Of a DNA stretch of 47,684 nucleotides, positions 8,203 to 16,422 are shown piece after piece. Below the pieces are notes generated by a model. It was not told the origin of the DNA and made no database searches. It saw nothing but the letters and a program-made list of their open reading frames with translations. Within the stretch, counting starts at the first letter, position 1, and each line of letters starts with the position of its first letter. A program made the position numbers and the translations under genes. Location of the stretch: the NCBI GenBank assembly GCA_016839515.1, contig JAEOUE010000163.1, forward strand, positions 1 through 47,684, in the 5' to 3' direction. The DNA is from Candidatus Hodarchaeum mangrovi. GTDB taxonomy: Archaea > Asgardarchaeota > Heimdallarchaeia > Hodarchaeales > Hodarchaeaceae.

Positions 8203-9621
8203 ATGACATTTACTCAACGATTCATTCACCCATATCTACCTCAAACTGATGCTCAAATTAAGAGTATGCTTGATGAAATCGGTATCTCATCTATTGAAGA
8301 ATTATTTTCAGATATCCCCATAAATATTAGGTTTTCAAAAGAGCTTGATCTTCCTAACATGCATTCCGAACAAGAAACCATCAATAGAATACGAAAAATA
8401 CTTTCCAAAAATATAGAAGTATCAAAAGTCTCATCATTCCTAGGAGCAGGAATTTATTATCAAGCAATTCCAACCATAATAAATGCTATACTTAGTAGAT
8501 CAGAATTCTATACAGCATATACCCCTTACGCTCCAGAAATTTCCCAAGGTATGCTACAAGGGCTGTGGGAATATCAATCGATGATTGCTGAATTAACCCA
8601 ACTGGATTTTGTAAATTCATCGATGTATGACATGGCTACAGCATTAGGGGAAGCTGCCTTAATGTGTACAAGAACAAATGGAAAGAATGTTTTTCTTGTT
8701 CCTTCTGCAATTCAACCTGAGCGATATCAGACTCTTGAAACCTATGCTTCTGGAGCAAACATTTCTGTTATTAAATATCCATTTAATTCAAATACAGGGG
8801 CTACAGATATTTCTGCTCTAGAAGAGCTTTTAAAAATGTATAAAGGAAAAATTTCAGGTGTATATACTGAACATCCTAATTTCTTTGGCGTGATAGAGAC
8901 AAAAATTAATGAAATCAGTAAAATTGTTCATCAAAACGATGCTCTTTTTGTTGTAGGAATAGATCCAATCTCACTAGGAATTTTAAAATCCCCTGGAGAA
9001 TATGAAGCAGATATCGCAATTGGAGAAGGACAATCTTTGGGATTACCAATGAACTTTGGTGGACCTTTACTTGGGCTTTTTGCTGTGAAAAATGATATAA
9101 AATTATCAAGAACAATGCCAGGCCGAATTATTGGGTTGACTACTGAAAAAAAATCAGAGAAACGAGCATTTATTATGACTTTGCAAACCAGAGAGCAACA
9201 TATTCGTAGAGAAAAGGCAACATCAAATATTTGTACTAATAATGCTCTTTGTGCCTTAGCATCGGCAGTTTATCTTAGTACTATTGGAATGAACGGTTTA
9301 AAACAGCTTGCGAGGATAAATATATCAAAAACAAATTATTTGATTCAACAAATGAAAAAGATAAAAATTCTTAGTGTGCCTGTTTTTTCAAATCCTCACT
9401 TTCGAGAATTTGTTTTCCAACTTAATAATGAAAATTTACAAACAGATTTTGAAAATCATATGTTTAAAAACGACATTTATCTAGGATATTCACTCAAAAA
9501 GTTTTATCCAAATCTTGGAACATCTTATTTATCTTCTGCAACTGAAATGACACAATTATTTGATATTCAACATTTTATATCACAATTGAATAACTTTCAA
9601 AATATTACTAGAGGTGCCTGA
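8203..9621 (+). CDS. gcvPA: Glycine dehydrogenase (decarboxylating) subunit 1
   Basis: This is the N-terminal half (P1) of the split glycine cleavage P protein, about 472 residues. It begins with F.HPYLPQTDAQIKSML, equivalent to the family start YIPNT...ML, and has SSFLGAGIYYQAIP, YTPYAPEISQG, EHPNFFGV and a C-terminal E.HIRREKATSNICTN segment. P1 and P2 together form the PLP enzyme that decarboxylates glycine and passes aminomethyl to the lipoyl H protein. In-frame starts exist at 8176 (TTG) and 8188 (ATG). I prefer the ATG at 8203 because GGTGA at 8190-8194 is well spaced and the homologous region starts here. Its stop abuts the ATG of gcvPB directly, so the two are co-translated. Confidence 0.95.
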   Translation: MTFTQRFIHPYLPQTDAQIKSMLDEIGISSIEELFSDIPINIRFSKELDLPNMHSEQETINRIRKILSKNIEVSKVSSFLGAGIYYQAIPTIINAILSRSEFYTAYTPYAPEISQGMLQGLWEYQSMIAELTQLDFVNSSMYDMATALGEAALMCTRTNGKNVFLVPSAIQPERYQTLETYASGANISVIKYPFNSNTGATDISALEELLKMYKGKISGVYTEHPNFFGVIETKINEISKIVHQNDALFVVGIDPISLGILKSPGEYEADIAIGEGQSLGLPMNFGGPLLGLFAVKNDIKLSRTMPGRIIGLTTEKKSEKRAFIMTLQTREQHIRREKATSNICTNNALCALASAVYLSTIGMNGLKQLARINISKTNYLIQQMKKIKILSVPVFSNPHFREFVFQLNNENLQTDFENHMFKNDIYLGYSLKKFYPNLGTSYLSSATEMTQLFDIQHFISQLNNFQNITRGA

Positions 9622-11145
9622 ATGTATCGCCAAACTACTTGGGAAAAGGAACTTATTTTTGAGAAATCAAAACAAGGACGTATTGGATTCCTTGAAACTG
9701 ATCTTTCGGAGGAAGAAAATGAAATTTTTGACCAAGTCATTCAAACAATCCCTACAGACCTTATTAGAAATAAACCATTAGAACTCCCTGAATTGAGTGA
9801 ACTGGATGTTGTACGACATTATACTAGACTTTCTCAAATGAATTATGGGGTTGATTCTGGATTTTATCCTTTGGGTAGTTGCACAATGAAGTATAATCCT
9901 AAAATTTGTGATTTAGTTACCTCTTATCCGGAGGTTCAAAACATCCATCCTTATCAAGATCAAAATAGCATCCAAGGATGTCTCCAAATTATCTATGAAC
10001 TATCAAAATGGTTAGCAGAGCTTTCTGGGATGAATAAAGTAACTCTACAACCAGCTGCAGGAGCTCATGGAGAATATACTGGAGTTATGATTATTCGTAA
10101 ATATCATGAGATTAAAAAGAATCTATCTAAAAAGCTTGAAATAATAGTTCCTGATAGCGCTCACGGCACAAATCCTGCTACAGCCACCATGTGTGGATTT
10201 AAAACGGTTGTTATCCCTTCAAACGAAAAAGGCTGTGTTGATTTAGAAGCTTTACAATCGGCAGTGTCAGATCAGACAGCTGGTATGATGTTAACCAACC
10301 CAAATACTCTAGGAGTTTTTGAGTCCAACATAAAAGAGATTATTGATATAATACATGAAGTGGATGGATTAGCATATTACGATGGTGCCAATTTCAATGC
10401 GATCATGGGGAAGGTAAGACCAGGAGATATGGGGTTTGATATTGTTCATTTTAACCTTCATAAAACCTTTGCAACACCTCATGGAGGAGGTGGGCCAGGA
10501 GCGGGACCAGTGGGAGTAGTTGAACGTTTAAAACATTATTTACCAGTTCCTACAGTTGATTATAGTCCAGAGAAGGATGAATATTTTTTCCAATATGATC
10601 ATCCTTATTCAATTGGTAAAGTACGTAGCTATTTTGGTAATTTTTCTATCATCCTTAGAGCTTATGCCTACATTTTAAGATTAGGTAAGGAGGGATTACA
10701 ATCTGTTTCAGAAATGGCTGTTCTTAACGCTAATTACCTGAAAAGTATTACTCAAAAGATAAGAGGATTTTCTGTTCCCTATAGAGAAAATTCCTTTTGT
10801 ATGCACGAATTTGTTCTATCAGCCCGAACTTTAGGGAAAGAAACTGATATTTGTGCAAATGATATAGCTAAATTTCTACTCGATCATGGTTATCATCCTC
10901 CCACTATATATTTCCCTTTAATCATTCCTGAGGCTTTAATGATAGAGCCTACTGAAACAGAGCCAAAGGAAATGCTTGATGGTTACAAAGAGATATTAAA
11001 AAAAGTTTCTGATTACGCTTATTCTGGAAAACGGGATATTATCTTAGAATCGCCGAAAAATACTTCAGTTGGACTAATAGATGATGTCAAAGCAGCACGA
11101 AATCCAATACTTAGCTATCGGATGCTAAAAAAAAATAGAAGTTAA
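9622..11145 (+). CDS. gcvPB: Glycine dehydrogenase (decarboxylating) subunit 2
   Basis: This is the C-terminal, PLP-binding half (P2) of the P protein, 507 residues, the usual size. The Schiff-base lysine is K281 in NLHKTFATPHGGGGPG. Other family signatures are FYPLGSCTMKYNPK, HPYQ near 110-113, QPAAGAHGEY and the SAHGTNPA loop. The ATG follows the gcvPA stop without a gap, and GAGGTG at 9611-9616, inside the end of gcvPA, supplies the ribosome binding site. With GcvH (17995-18381) and GcvT (30108-31253) it can form a glycine cleavage complex. A run of nine T residues follows shortly after the stop. Confidence 0.97.
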   Translation: MYRQTTWEKELIFEKSKQGRIGFLETDLSEEENEIFDQVIQTIPTDLIRNKPLELPELSELDVVRHYTRLSQMNYGVDSGFYPLGSCTMKYNPKICDLVTSYPEVQNIHPYQDQNSIQGCLQIIYELSKWLAELSGMNKVTLQPAAGAHGEYTGVMIIRKYHEIKKNLSKKLEIIVPDSAHGTNPATATMCGFKTVVIPSNEKGCVDLEALQSAVSDQTAGMMLTNPNTLGVFESNIKEIIDIIHEVDGLAYYDGANFNAIMGKVRPGDMGFDIVHFNLHKTFATPHGGGGPGAGPVGVVERLKHYLPVPTVDYSPEKDEYFFQYDHPYSIGKVRSYFGNFSIILRAYAYILRLGKEGLQSVSEMAVLNANYLKSITQKIRGFSVPYRENSFCMHEFVLSARTLGKETDICANDIAKFLLDHGYHPPTIYFPLIIPEALMIEPTETEPKEMLDGYKEILKKVSDYAYSGKRDIILESPKNTSVGLIDDVKAARNPILSYRMLKKNRS

Positions 11146-11154
11146 AAAAATCTT

Positions 11155-11793
11155 TCAATTTTTTTTTCGATAATCTTCAAGTAGTTCATTTATTGTTTCT
11201 ACCAAATTCTCACGATTTAATGCTAATACAACATCTCCACGAGTTTTTTCGGTTAAATTACGCACAAAATCTGTTTTCTTGCGTAAGTTGTAAGTTAGTC
11301 CATCAGGAAAATCAAGTGTAATTAATAAGGAATAGAGGTCATCCATAAAATCTAATGTTTCTAAAGCAAATGCTATGCTTTTTTGCTTTCGGAGAGCGTC
11401 AAGAATTACTCTCCTTAATTCTCCAATATAATCTGTAATTCCATGTAAATAAGCTAAATATGGTATGTTTAAATCTTTATAAGTCAGAAAAGGCTTTTGG
11501 TTAAGAAAAGAGTATAAAAACATCGATTCAGCGTATTCCTGATAAGCACCAAGTAATATACCAAAGGGGGAGGGATCTAATTTCTCAGATAACTCATTAA
11601 GATTGGAAATTAGTTCTTTATTCTCTTGAATCAATAATTCAGCTTTTTCAATCTCTCTCCTGTGGAGATGACGAATAATAACTGAGGAAGTACGTATTGA
11701 TTTTCTAGAAATTTTTAGAATTTCCTCACGAATCTCATTATCCTTCTCTAATTTCTCACGAATTTCAGAAAAAATGTCTTCAATATAATTCAT
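11155..11793 (-). CDS. Translin-family RNA/ssDNA-binding protein (archaeal C3PO-like)
   Basis: This 212-residue, almost wholly helical protein carries the translin/TRAX signatures. They include ISRKSIRTSS near residue 30, a LHR at about 44, GAYQEYAESMF near 103, and YLHGITDYIGELRR near 135. The glutamates in YAES and GELRR correspond to the acidic residues that build the RNase site in TRAX and in archaeal C3PO. Known archaeal relatives form octameric barrels that bind or cleave RNA. It is convergent with gcvPB (nine bases apart) and its start lies close to the 3' end of tRNA-Leu, so it may be expressed with the tRNA. A role in tRNA or small RNA processing is inference. Confidence 0.85.
   Translation of the reverse strand: MNYIEDIFSEIREKLEKDNEIREEILKISRKSIRTSSVIIRHLHRREIEKAELLIQENKELISNLNELSEKLDPSPFGILLGAYQEYAESMFLYSFLNQKPFLTYKDLNIPYLAYLHGITDYIGELRRVILDALRKQKSIAFALETLDFMDDLYSLLITLDFPDGLTYNLRKKTDFVRNLTEKTRGDVVLALNRENLVETINELLEDYRKKN
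11158..11167 (+). terminator. T-tract terminator after gcvPB
   Basis: A run of nine T residues (11159-11167) lies 13 bases after the gcvPB stop codon. Archaeal RNA polymerase terminates at such oligo-T tracts, helped by FttA, which is itself encoded in this window. The tract overlaps the 3' end of the convergent translin-family gene. Confidence 0.4.
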
Positions 11794-11861
11794 TTTAGTT
11801 TTTCCTTTTTAGGATGTATTTAATATAATATTAATCGGAAAATAACGCTCTAAATTAAAAA

Positions 11862-11949
11862 TGGTGCGGGAGGTGAGATTTGAACTCACGAACGCCTATG
11901 CGACTGGATCCTAAGTCCAGCTCCTTTGACCTGGCTGGGAAACCCCCGC
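11862..11949 (-). tRNA. tRNA-Leu (anticodon TAG), with encoded CCA
   Basis: This class II tRNA folds on the minus strand. The acceptor GCGGGGG pairs with CTCCCGC, including one G-U pair. The anticodon stem CTGGA/TCCAG carries loop CTTAGGA with anticodon TAG (complement of 11911-11913). There is a long variable arm, and the T arm GTGAG TTCAAAT CTCAC precedes discriminator A. The 3' CCA is encoded at 11862-11864, unlike the neighbouring tRNA-Val and tRNA-Lys. No intron is seen. It reads codon CTA and, by wobble, other CTN codons. Confidence 0.93.
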
Positions 11950-12114
11950 AATATTTATGTGTCTTCTTTAACAACAACAACTTGAATAACAATATTTTTC
12001 TCAAGTTTTCTATTTATTATTTTATTATCAGATCTTTTCTAAAGCATTTTGGTTAGATAGTAAATTTTCTCCTATCCTTCTAAAAAACCATTTTTGAGTT
12101 TAATTGTATACTAG

Positions 12115-12189
12115 TGGGCCGGACCAGATTTGAACTGGCGACCCATTGCGTGTAAGGCAATTGTCATAACCGAGCTAGACCACCGGCCC
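12115..12189 (-). tRNA. tRNA-Val (anticodon TAC)
   Basis: The minus strand folds as a class I tRNA of 75 bases including the discriminator A. The acceptor GGGCCGG pairs with CCGGCCC. Anticodon stem ATTGC/GCAAT holds loop CTTACAC with anticodon TAC (complement of 12152-12154). The T arm is GCCAG TTCAAAT CTGGT. No CCA is encoded (the next bases read CT) and no intron is present. A strong TATA element lies 32 bases upstream of the mature 5' end. Confidence 0.93.
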
Positions 12190-12220
12190 TATTTTTTGGT
12201 AACAATAGATAAGTTATTGG

Positions 12221-12230
12221 TTATATATAA
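12221..12230 (-). promoter_or_regulatory. TATA box of tRNA-Val
   Basis: The element reads TTATATATAA on either strand-facing orientation, 32 bases upstream of the first base of tRNA-Val. This is a distance that fits an archaeal TATA box with a short 5' leader. It is the clearest TATA-like motif in the 267-base stretch before fen1. Confidence 0.5.
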
Positions 12231-12456
12231 TTTAACACTTATATCATTCAAATAATCATAGCAGGATGCTAAATTATACAACGAATCTTCATTTAGAAGA
12301 TATATTTTCTTCTTCCCTGCACTTTTATATATGATTAGCATCTATTCTATTAACGAAAAGCTTTCATTAAATTCCTTAATAGAATTAAAAAACACACACA
12401 GTTCAATAAATGATTTCATAATGATACTGATTTTTTAGATAATAGGAAGTAGCCTA

Positions 12457-13524
12457 ATGGGAACGCAAATTGGAGTCCTTATCTCAAGTTGTCGGGTAGA
12501 AATTTCAAAAGAAGCACTAACTGGTAAAAAGGTTGGATTTGACGCATACAACCTTTTATACGCACTTCTCTCTTCAATTAGACATACTGAATCCTGGGGT
12601 GGTCATTTAACAGACTCAAAAGGTAATGTAACAAGCCATCTTCAAGGACTGTTCTACCGTCTTACAGACCTCTTAACTTATCAAATCTCTCCTGTGTTTG
12701 TATTCGATGGAAAACCTCCAAAATTTAAACAAGAAGAGGTGGCAATTCGAAAAGAAAAGAAAAAACGGGCAGAAATTAAACATTTAGAAGCGATTGAGCT
12801 TGGATTAAAAGAAGAAGCATTAAAATATGCCCCATTGACAACAAAAATTACTCCTCAAATAGTTAAAGACACAATGACTTTATTGGAAGGTTTTGGCATT
12901 CCTTATATTTTAGCAGAAGAAGAAGCTGAAGCACAGGGTGCATATATGGTCAAAAGAGGCATTATTAATGCAATGGCATCCCAAGATTATGACACATTTC
13001 TTTTTGGATGTGAGACCGTTATAAGAAACCTGATCGTTACACGAAGGAGAAGGATCACTGATCAATCCGTTCCTCCTGATTTGCCGATTGAAGAAATTAA
13101 ATTGCCTAATTTGTTAAAAGATCTAAATTTAGAAACACAAGATCAATTAATTTTACTAGCTCTATTAATAGGTACTGATTATAACCCTGGAGTAAAGGGA
13201 ATTGGTCCAAAAACCGCGCTTAAAATACTTCAAAAATATAAAACTGTTGAAAATACTTTAGATCACATAAAATTAAATTATGATATGAAAGAAGCATTCC
13301 CTTATGAACCTGAAATATTAATAGAATATTTTAGAAAGCCTATAATTAATCCTGTTATTGATATTTCTTTTAAAAGTCCAGACTTTTCAAAAATCAGTGA
13401 TTTTCTCATTAAAGAACGAGGATTTGATGCAACTCGTATCAATCGACGACTATCTGCAATGGAAAAACAACAAAAACAGATTTCACGTAAAAGAAATCAA
13501 CGTGCCTTGGATAGTTTTTTTTAA
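12457..13524 (+). CDS. fen: Flap endonuclease 1
   Basis: This is the structure-specific 5' flap nuclease of replication and repair, 355 residues, close to the usual archaeal length. The N-block has VGFDAYNLLY (metal-binding D29) and the VFVFDGKPP motif. The I-block has ILAEEEAEAQGAYM and ASQDYDTFLFG, which supply the acidic metal ligands. The helix-hairpin-helix is at GTDYNPGVKGIGPKTALKI. The extreme C-terminus, QRALDSFF, is a textbook PIP box for binding PCNA. The N-terminus, MGTQIGVLI, resembles the family MGV.IG.L, so the ATG at 12457 is right. It is convergent with pcm, three bases apart. No other replication genes are nearby. Confidence 0.97.
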   Translation: MGTQIGVLISSCRVEISKEALTGKKVGFDAYNLLYALLSSIRHTESWGGHLTDSKGNVTSHLQGLFYRLTDLLTYQISPVFVFDGKPPKFKQEEVAIRKEKKKRAEIKHLEAIELGLKEEALKYAPLTTKITPQIVKDTMTLLEGFGIPYILAEEEAEAQGAYMVKRGIINAMASQDYDTFLFGCETVIRNLIVTRRRRITDQSVPPDLPIEEIKLPNLLKDLNLETQDQLILLALLIGTDYNPGVKGIGPKTALKILQKYKTVENTLDHIKLNYDMKEAFPYEPEILIEYFRKPIINPVIDISFKSPDFSKISDFLIKERGFDATRINRRLSAMEKQQKQISRKRNQRALDSFF

Positions 13525-13527
13525 TTA

Positions 13528-14199
13528 TTAATATCCATATTTTCCTCGTAGAGGAACAAAAGCTACAGAAGAAAGCAATTCTTCTTTTATTTTGTTCTCA
13601 TCTAATTTTCGAATCCTTGTCATTTGTTGCCATAATCCAGGACGTCCTAGGGGAATGACCAATATTCCTCCAATTTTTAGTTGTTCCATTAGAGGTGGAG
13701 GCACCTGAGGTCCAGCTGCGGTGAGGATTATGCGATCATAAGGAGCTTGTTCAGGATAACCCAAGGTTCCATCCCCACTGATAACTGTAACGTCTTCATT
13801 TAACCCAGATTTCTTCAAATTATTTTGTGCAAATTTTATTAATTCAGGAACAATTTCAACGGTATATACATGCCCCTTATTTAATGGATCAGAGCATATT
13901 GCTGATGCAATTAACGCTGCTTGATATCCTGAACCAGCTCCTACTTCAAGAATTTTCAATCCTGCTTTTAATTCTAAATAATCTAATATCATGACTGTCA
14001 TATGTGGAGCAGAAATTGTCTGACCAGTATTCATTAAACTTAGTGGTCGATCAATGTAAGCTAACGAAATCTGATTAGGTGGAACAAAATTCTCACGAGG
14101 AACACAACGAAAAGCCTCAATTGAACTTTGATCCTTTACATAACCCATTTGACAATAATACTCAATCAACCGTTCTTTCTGTTCAGTAAAGTCAATCAT
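13528..14199 (-). CDS. pcm: Protein-L-isoaspartate O-methyltransferase
   Basis: This is a SAM-dependent methyltransferase that repairs isoaspartyl damage in proteins, 223 residues, normal length. It has the family-specific substrate loop ISAPHMTVMILDYL near residue 63. The SAM motif LEVGAGSGYQAAL is next, then VYTVEIVPEL and SGDGTLGYPEQAPYDRIILTAAG, a segment strongly conserved in Pcm. It starts at the ATG at 14199 and lies 20 bases downstream of the trm5 stop on the same strand. The two may therefore be co-transcribed. Confidence 0.95.
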   Translation of the reverse strand: MIDFTEQKERLIEYYCQMGYVKDQSSIEAFRCVPRENFVPPNQISLAYIDRPLSLMNTGQTISAPHMTVMILDYLELKAGLKILEVGAGSGYQAALIASAICSDPLNKGHVYTVEIVPELIKFAQNNLKKSGLNEDVTVISGDGTLGYPEQAPYDRIILTAAGPQVPPPLMEQLKIGGILVIPLGRPGLWQQMTRIRKLDENKIKEELLSSVAFVPLRGKYGY

Positions 14200-14219
14200 C
14201 GTATCTACTCTACTTTTTA

Positions 14220-15272
14220 TTAAAGAATTTGAATATCAAAATTCAATTGAATCTTAGACGGAGAAATTTCTCTTCCTATTTTATGGTATATTACCTTATA
14301 TGATTTAAGACCTTTCAATGTTCTTTCTAATATATATGGGATTCCAGCTTCTGGTAAATCTTTTTTTGACATGAATTGATAAAAAGTGATAATCCCACCC
14401 TTCTTTAAAAATTTACTTGCTAGTAAGACGTATTCCCATGAATTTTGGGGAAAATTAATTATTATTCTATTAAAAGATTGTTTTTTGTTTAAAAAAAGAG
14501 TTGAGTCACTTATAACGGGATTTATTTTTCCTTTTAATTTGTTTTTAGAAATACTTTTTTTAAGTGACTCTATTGCGTGTTTATTTATATCAACCGAGAT
14601 TACGTTACAAAATGAGTTTGCTGCACAATGAAGAGCAAAAGATCCTACTCCAGTAAACATATCAAGAATTAAGTCTCCATCAAATACGGATTTACCTACA
14701 CGATAATGTTCTTCTGCTAATCGAGGGTTGAAATAAGCATTTTCTAAATCACAAAAGATACGCAAGCCATATTCACGATGCCAAGTCGTAGTTTGAGTTT
14801 TACCAGCAAGAATTTCAATAGGATAGAGTCTATTTTGTCCTTCGATGCTATCAATTTTGTTTAGTACAGTCTGAACTGTTGGATAATAACTTAAAATTAA
14901 TTCCCCTATAAATTTTCTTAATTTAATCTCAGTTTTTGTAGGATCCAATTTAAGTACGATTAATTCTCCAATCTGGTCATATTTTAATGATATATCATTG
15001 TTAACTAGATTTGGATGATTAGTTTTTATTAGATCATCTAGAGGTATTTTTCTAGACCGATTTCTAAATTGATAGGTTCCTACAATCACATCTGGGCTTC
15101 GGATTACCTCTTTAATATCCATTGCATCAGTAATCGGAAAAAATACAAGATTATCCTTTCTAAATGGTTTAATTCCTGAAACTAATCTATTGGCCTTTAA
15201 CAATCGAATTCGAGCAGATTCAGCATTTTCTATTGGGACTCCGACGCCAATATTCCATCGATCATTAGTCAC
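14220..15272 (-). CDS. trm5: tRNA (guanine37-N1)-methyltransferase, Trm5/Tyw2 family
   Basis: This class I SAM methyltransferase of 350 residues has the Trm5 arrangement. An N-terminal domain (D1/D2-like) runs to about residue 160. The family motif FNPRLAEEHYRV is at 181-192, SAM motif I LDMFTGVGSFA at 203-213, then ISVDIN. Motif IV is NFP (in RIIINFPQ), where most Trm5 proteins have NLP or NPP. The enzyme would methylate G37 of tRNAs, preventing frameshifting. A Tyw2-like aminocarboxypropyl transferase is the main alternative within the family. The start ATG at 15272 is about 40 bases from the 3' end of tRNA-Lys, which is upstream on the same strand. Confidence 0.88.
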   Translation of the reverse strand: MTNDRWNIGVGVPIENAESARIRLLKANRLVSGIKPFRKDNLVFFPITDAMDIKEVIRSPDVIVGTYQFRNRSRKIPLDDLIKTNHPNLVNNDISLKYDQIGELIVLKLDPTKTEIKLRKFIGELILSYYPTVQTVLNKIDSIEGQNRLYPIEILAGKTQTTTWHREYGLRIFCDLENAYFNPRLAEEHYRVGKSVFDGDLILDMFTGVGSFALHCAANSFCNVISVDINKHAIESLKKSISKNKLKGKINPVISDSTLFLNKKQSFNRIIINFPQNSWEYVLLASKFLKKGGIITFYQFMSKKDLPEAGIPYILERTLKGLKSYKVIYHKIGREISPSKIQLNFDIQIL

Positions 15273-15313
15273 TGCTTAATGCCTCTTTAAATCACCCCTT
15301 AAGGGAAATTAAA

Positions 15314-15417
15314 CGGGCGTAGAGGGACTTGAACCCCCATTTGGGTGAGTAATGACAAATTACCGACTGACCAACGGGTTAAGAGCCCGTCGCTCTACCT
15401 TGCTGAGCTACACGCCC
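15314..15417 (-). tRNA. tRNA-Lys (anticodon CTT) with an intron in the variable region
   Basis: On the minus strand the acceptor GGGCGTG pairs with TACGCCC. The D arm is GCTC...GAGC. Anticodon stem ACGGG/CCCGT has loop CTCTTAA with anticodon CTT (complement of 15381-15383). The T arm is GGGGG TTCAAGT CCCTC. The discriminator is G, as is usual for archaeal tRNA-Lys. Between the anticodon stem and the T stem there are 35 bases instead of about five, so an intron of about 30 bases must interrupt the variable region, a non-canonical site. This insert contains a GTAAT/ATTAC hairpin flanked by TTGG and CCAA that could pair. No CCA is encoded. Confidence 0.88.
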
Positions 15418-15720
15418 ATCTAATACAATTTAAAATTGTCAAATTTAAGATCTATTATAATGAAAGTGGTAGAAGGAAAATAGATCATATTCTATGTGAG
15501 GCTGAATGTCTTCATAAGCGTTTTCTTCTGACTTTATCCCTCCAATTAAAAATAAAAGGGAAGGCCTCAATACTGAACTAAGAATCAACCACAAACTAAA
15601 TCATGTACTCATGTCCTATTTTATTAATGAAGAATTCTCTATTTAATAATATAAATAAATCCTTAGAAAGGGATTTTTATGCCAAATCTTCAAGAGTTAT
15701 TTGTTTTAAGGTGATCATTC
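15418..15720. other. Intergenic region between tRNA-Lys and ribK
   Basis: This AT-rich spacer of 303 bases must hold the tRNA-Lys promoter; a candidate element, AAATTTAAGAT, lies about 30 bases from the tRNA 5' end. It also holds the ribK promoter; TAATATAAATAAAT near 15645-15660 is a candidate. Short frames here overlap the tRNA and show no protein-like composition. I see no further gene. Confidence 0.5.
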
Positions 15721-16419
15721 TTGAAAGATTATGTTGATAATGCAGATTTGATTGGCTTACTTATTCATATTGGCAAAATGGGAGGGATTAGGCGTCCTAT
15801 CTCTTGTACGACAAGTGAACTTGGAAAAATCATGGGGATATCTCAACAAAGTGCGTCACGTAAACTTAATCGAATGGAAAATGCGAATTTAATTGTTAGA
15901 CAATATTTACAGAGAGGAAATCAAATTAAAATTACCCCAGAGGGAAATGCACTTCTAGAAAGGATATTCAAAGATCTTTGGATGATTTTAAATGTTGAAG
16001 GTCGTGAAGCTGAGGAAAAAATAACTTTAAGAGGAAAAGTGATCAAAGGTATGGGAGAAGGGGCCTACTATATGAGTCAAGAAGGTTACAAACAACAGTT
16101 CGCTGTGATGTTAGGTTATACTCCTTTTCCAGGAACCTTAAATTTGCAACTTCTTGAAGAGAAGAGTATACGTGATTTCGAGCAACTTATTAGAAGTCCA
16201 ACTAAATTTATTCCTGAATTTCAGAAGGAGAATAGAAGATTTGGTAAAGTTTTTGTCTGGCCTACCTATCTTATTATAGGTAATGAAAAAATTGATTCAG
16301 CAATCATCCGACCAGATCGTACACATCATAATAATCAAGTAGAATTAATTGCAGAAGTAAGTATTAAGAAAACTTATCGAATTCAAGACGGTGAGGAATT
16401 AGAAATCATCGTTAAATAA
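15721..16419 (+). CDS. ribK: CTP-dependent riboflavin kinase with N-terminal winged helix
   Basis: The enzyme phosphorylates riboflavin to FMN using CTP, the archaeal route. The protein has 232 residues. Residues 1-85 form a MarR-like winged helix (TTSELGKIMGISQQSASRK is the recognition region). Residues 95-232 form the kinase, with LRGKVIKGMGEGAYYMS, GYTPFPGTLNLQL and a C-terminal RPDRTHH motif followed by VELIAEV, all family hallmarks. HTH-RibK fusions are known in archaea and can act as transcription factors as well as enzymes. The start is TTG, eight bases after GGTGAT. It is convergent with ribL, three bases apart, the gene for the next step. Confidence 0.95.
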   Translation: MKDYVDNADLIGLLIHIGKMGGIRRPISCTTSELGKIMGISQQSASRKLNRMENANLIVRQYLQRGNQIKITPEGNALLERIFKDLWMILNVEGREAEEKITLRGKVIKGMGEGAYYMSQEGYKQQFAVMLGYTPFPGTLNLQLLEEKSIRDFEQLIRSPTKFIPEFQKENRRFGKVFVWPTYLIIGNEKIDSAIIRPDRTHHNNQVELIAEVSIKKTYRIQDGEELEIIVK

Positions 16420-16422
16420 TGA

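Noticed and set aside
15345-15581. Open frame of 78 codons on the plus strand
   Set aside because: It overlaps the tRNA-Lys gene on the other strand and has no ribosome binding site; its first part is simply antisense tRNA.
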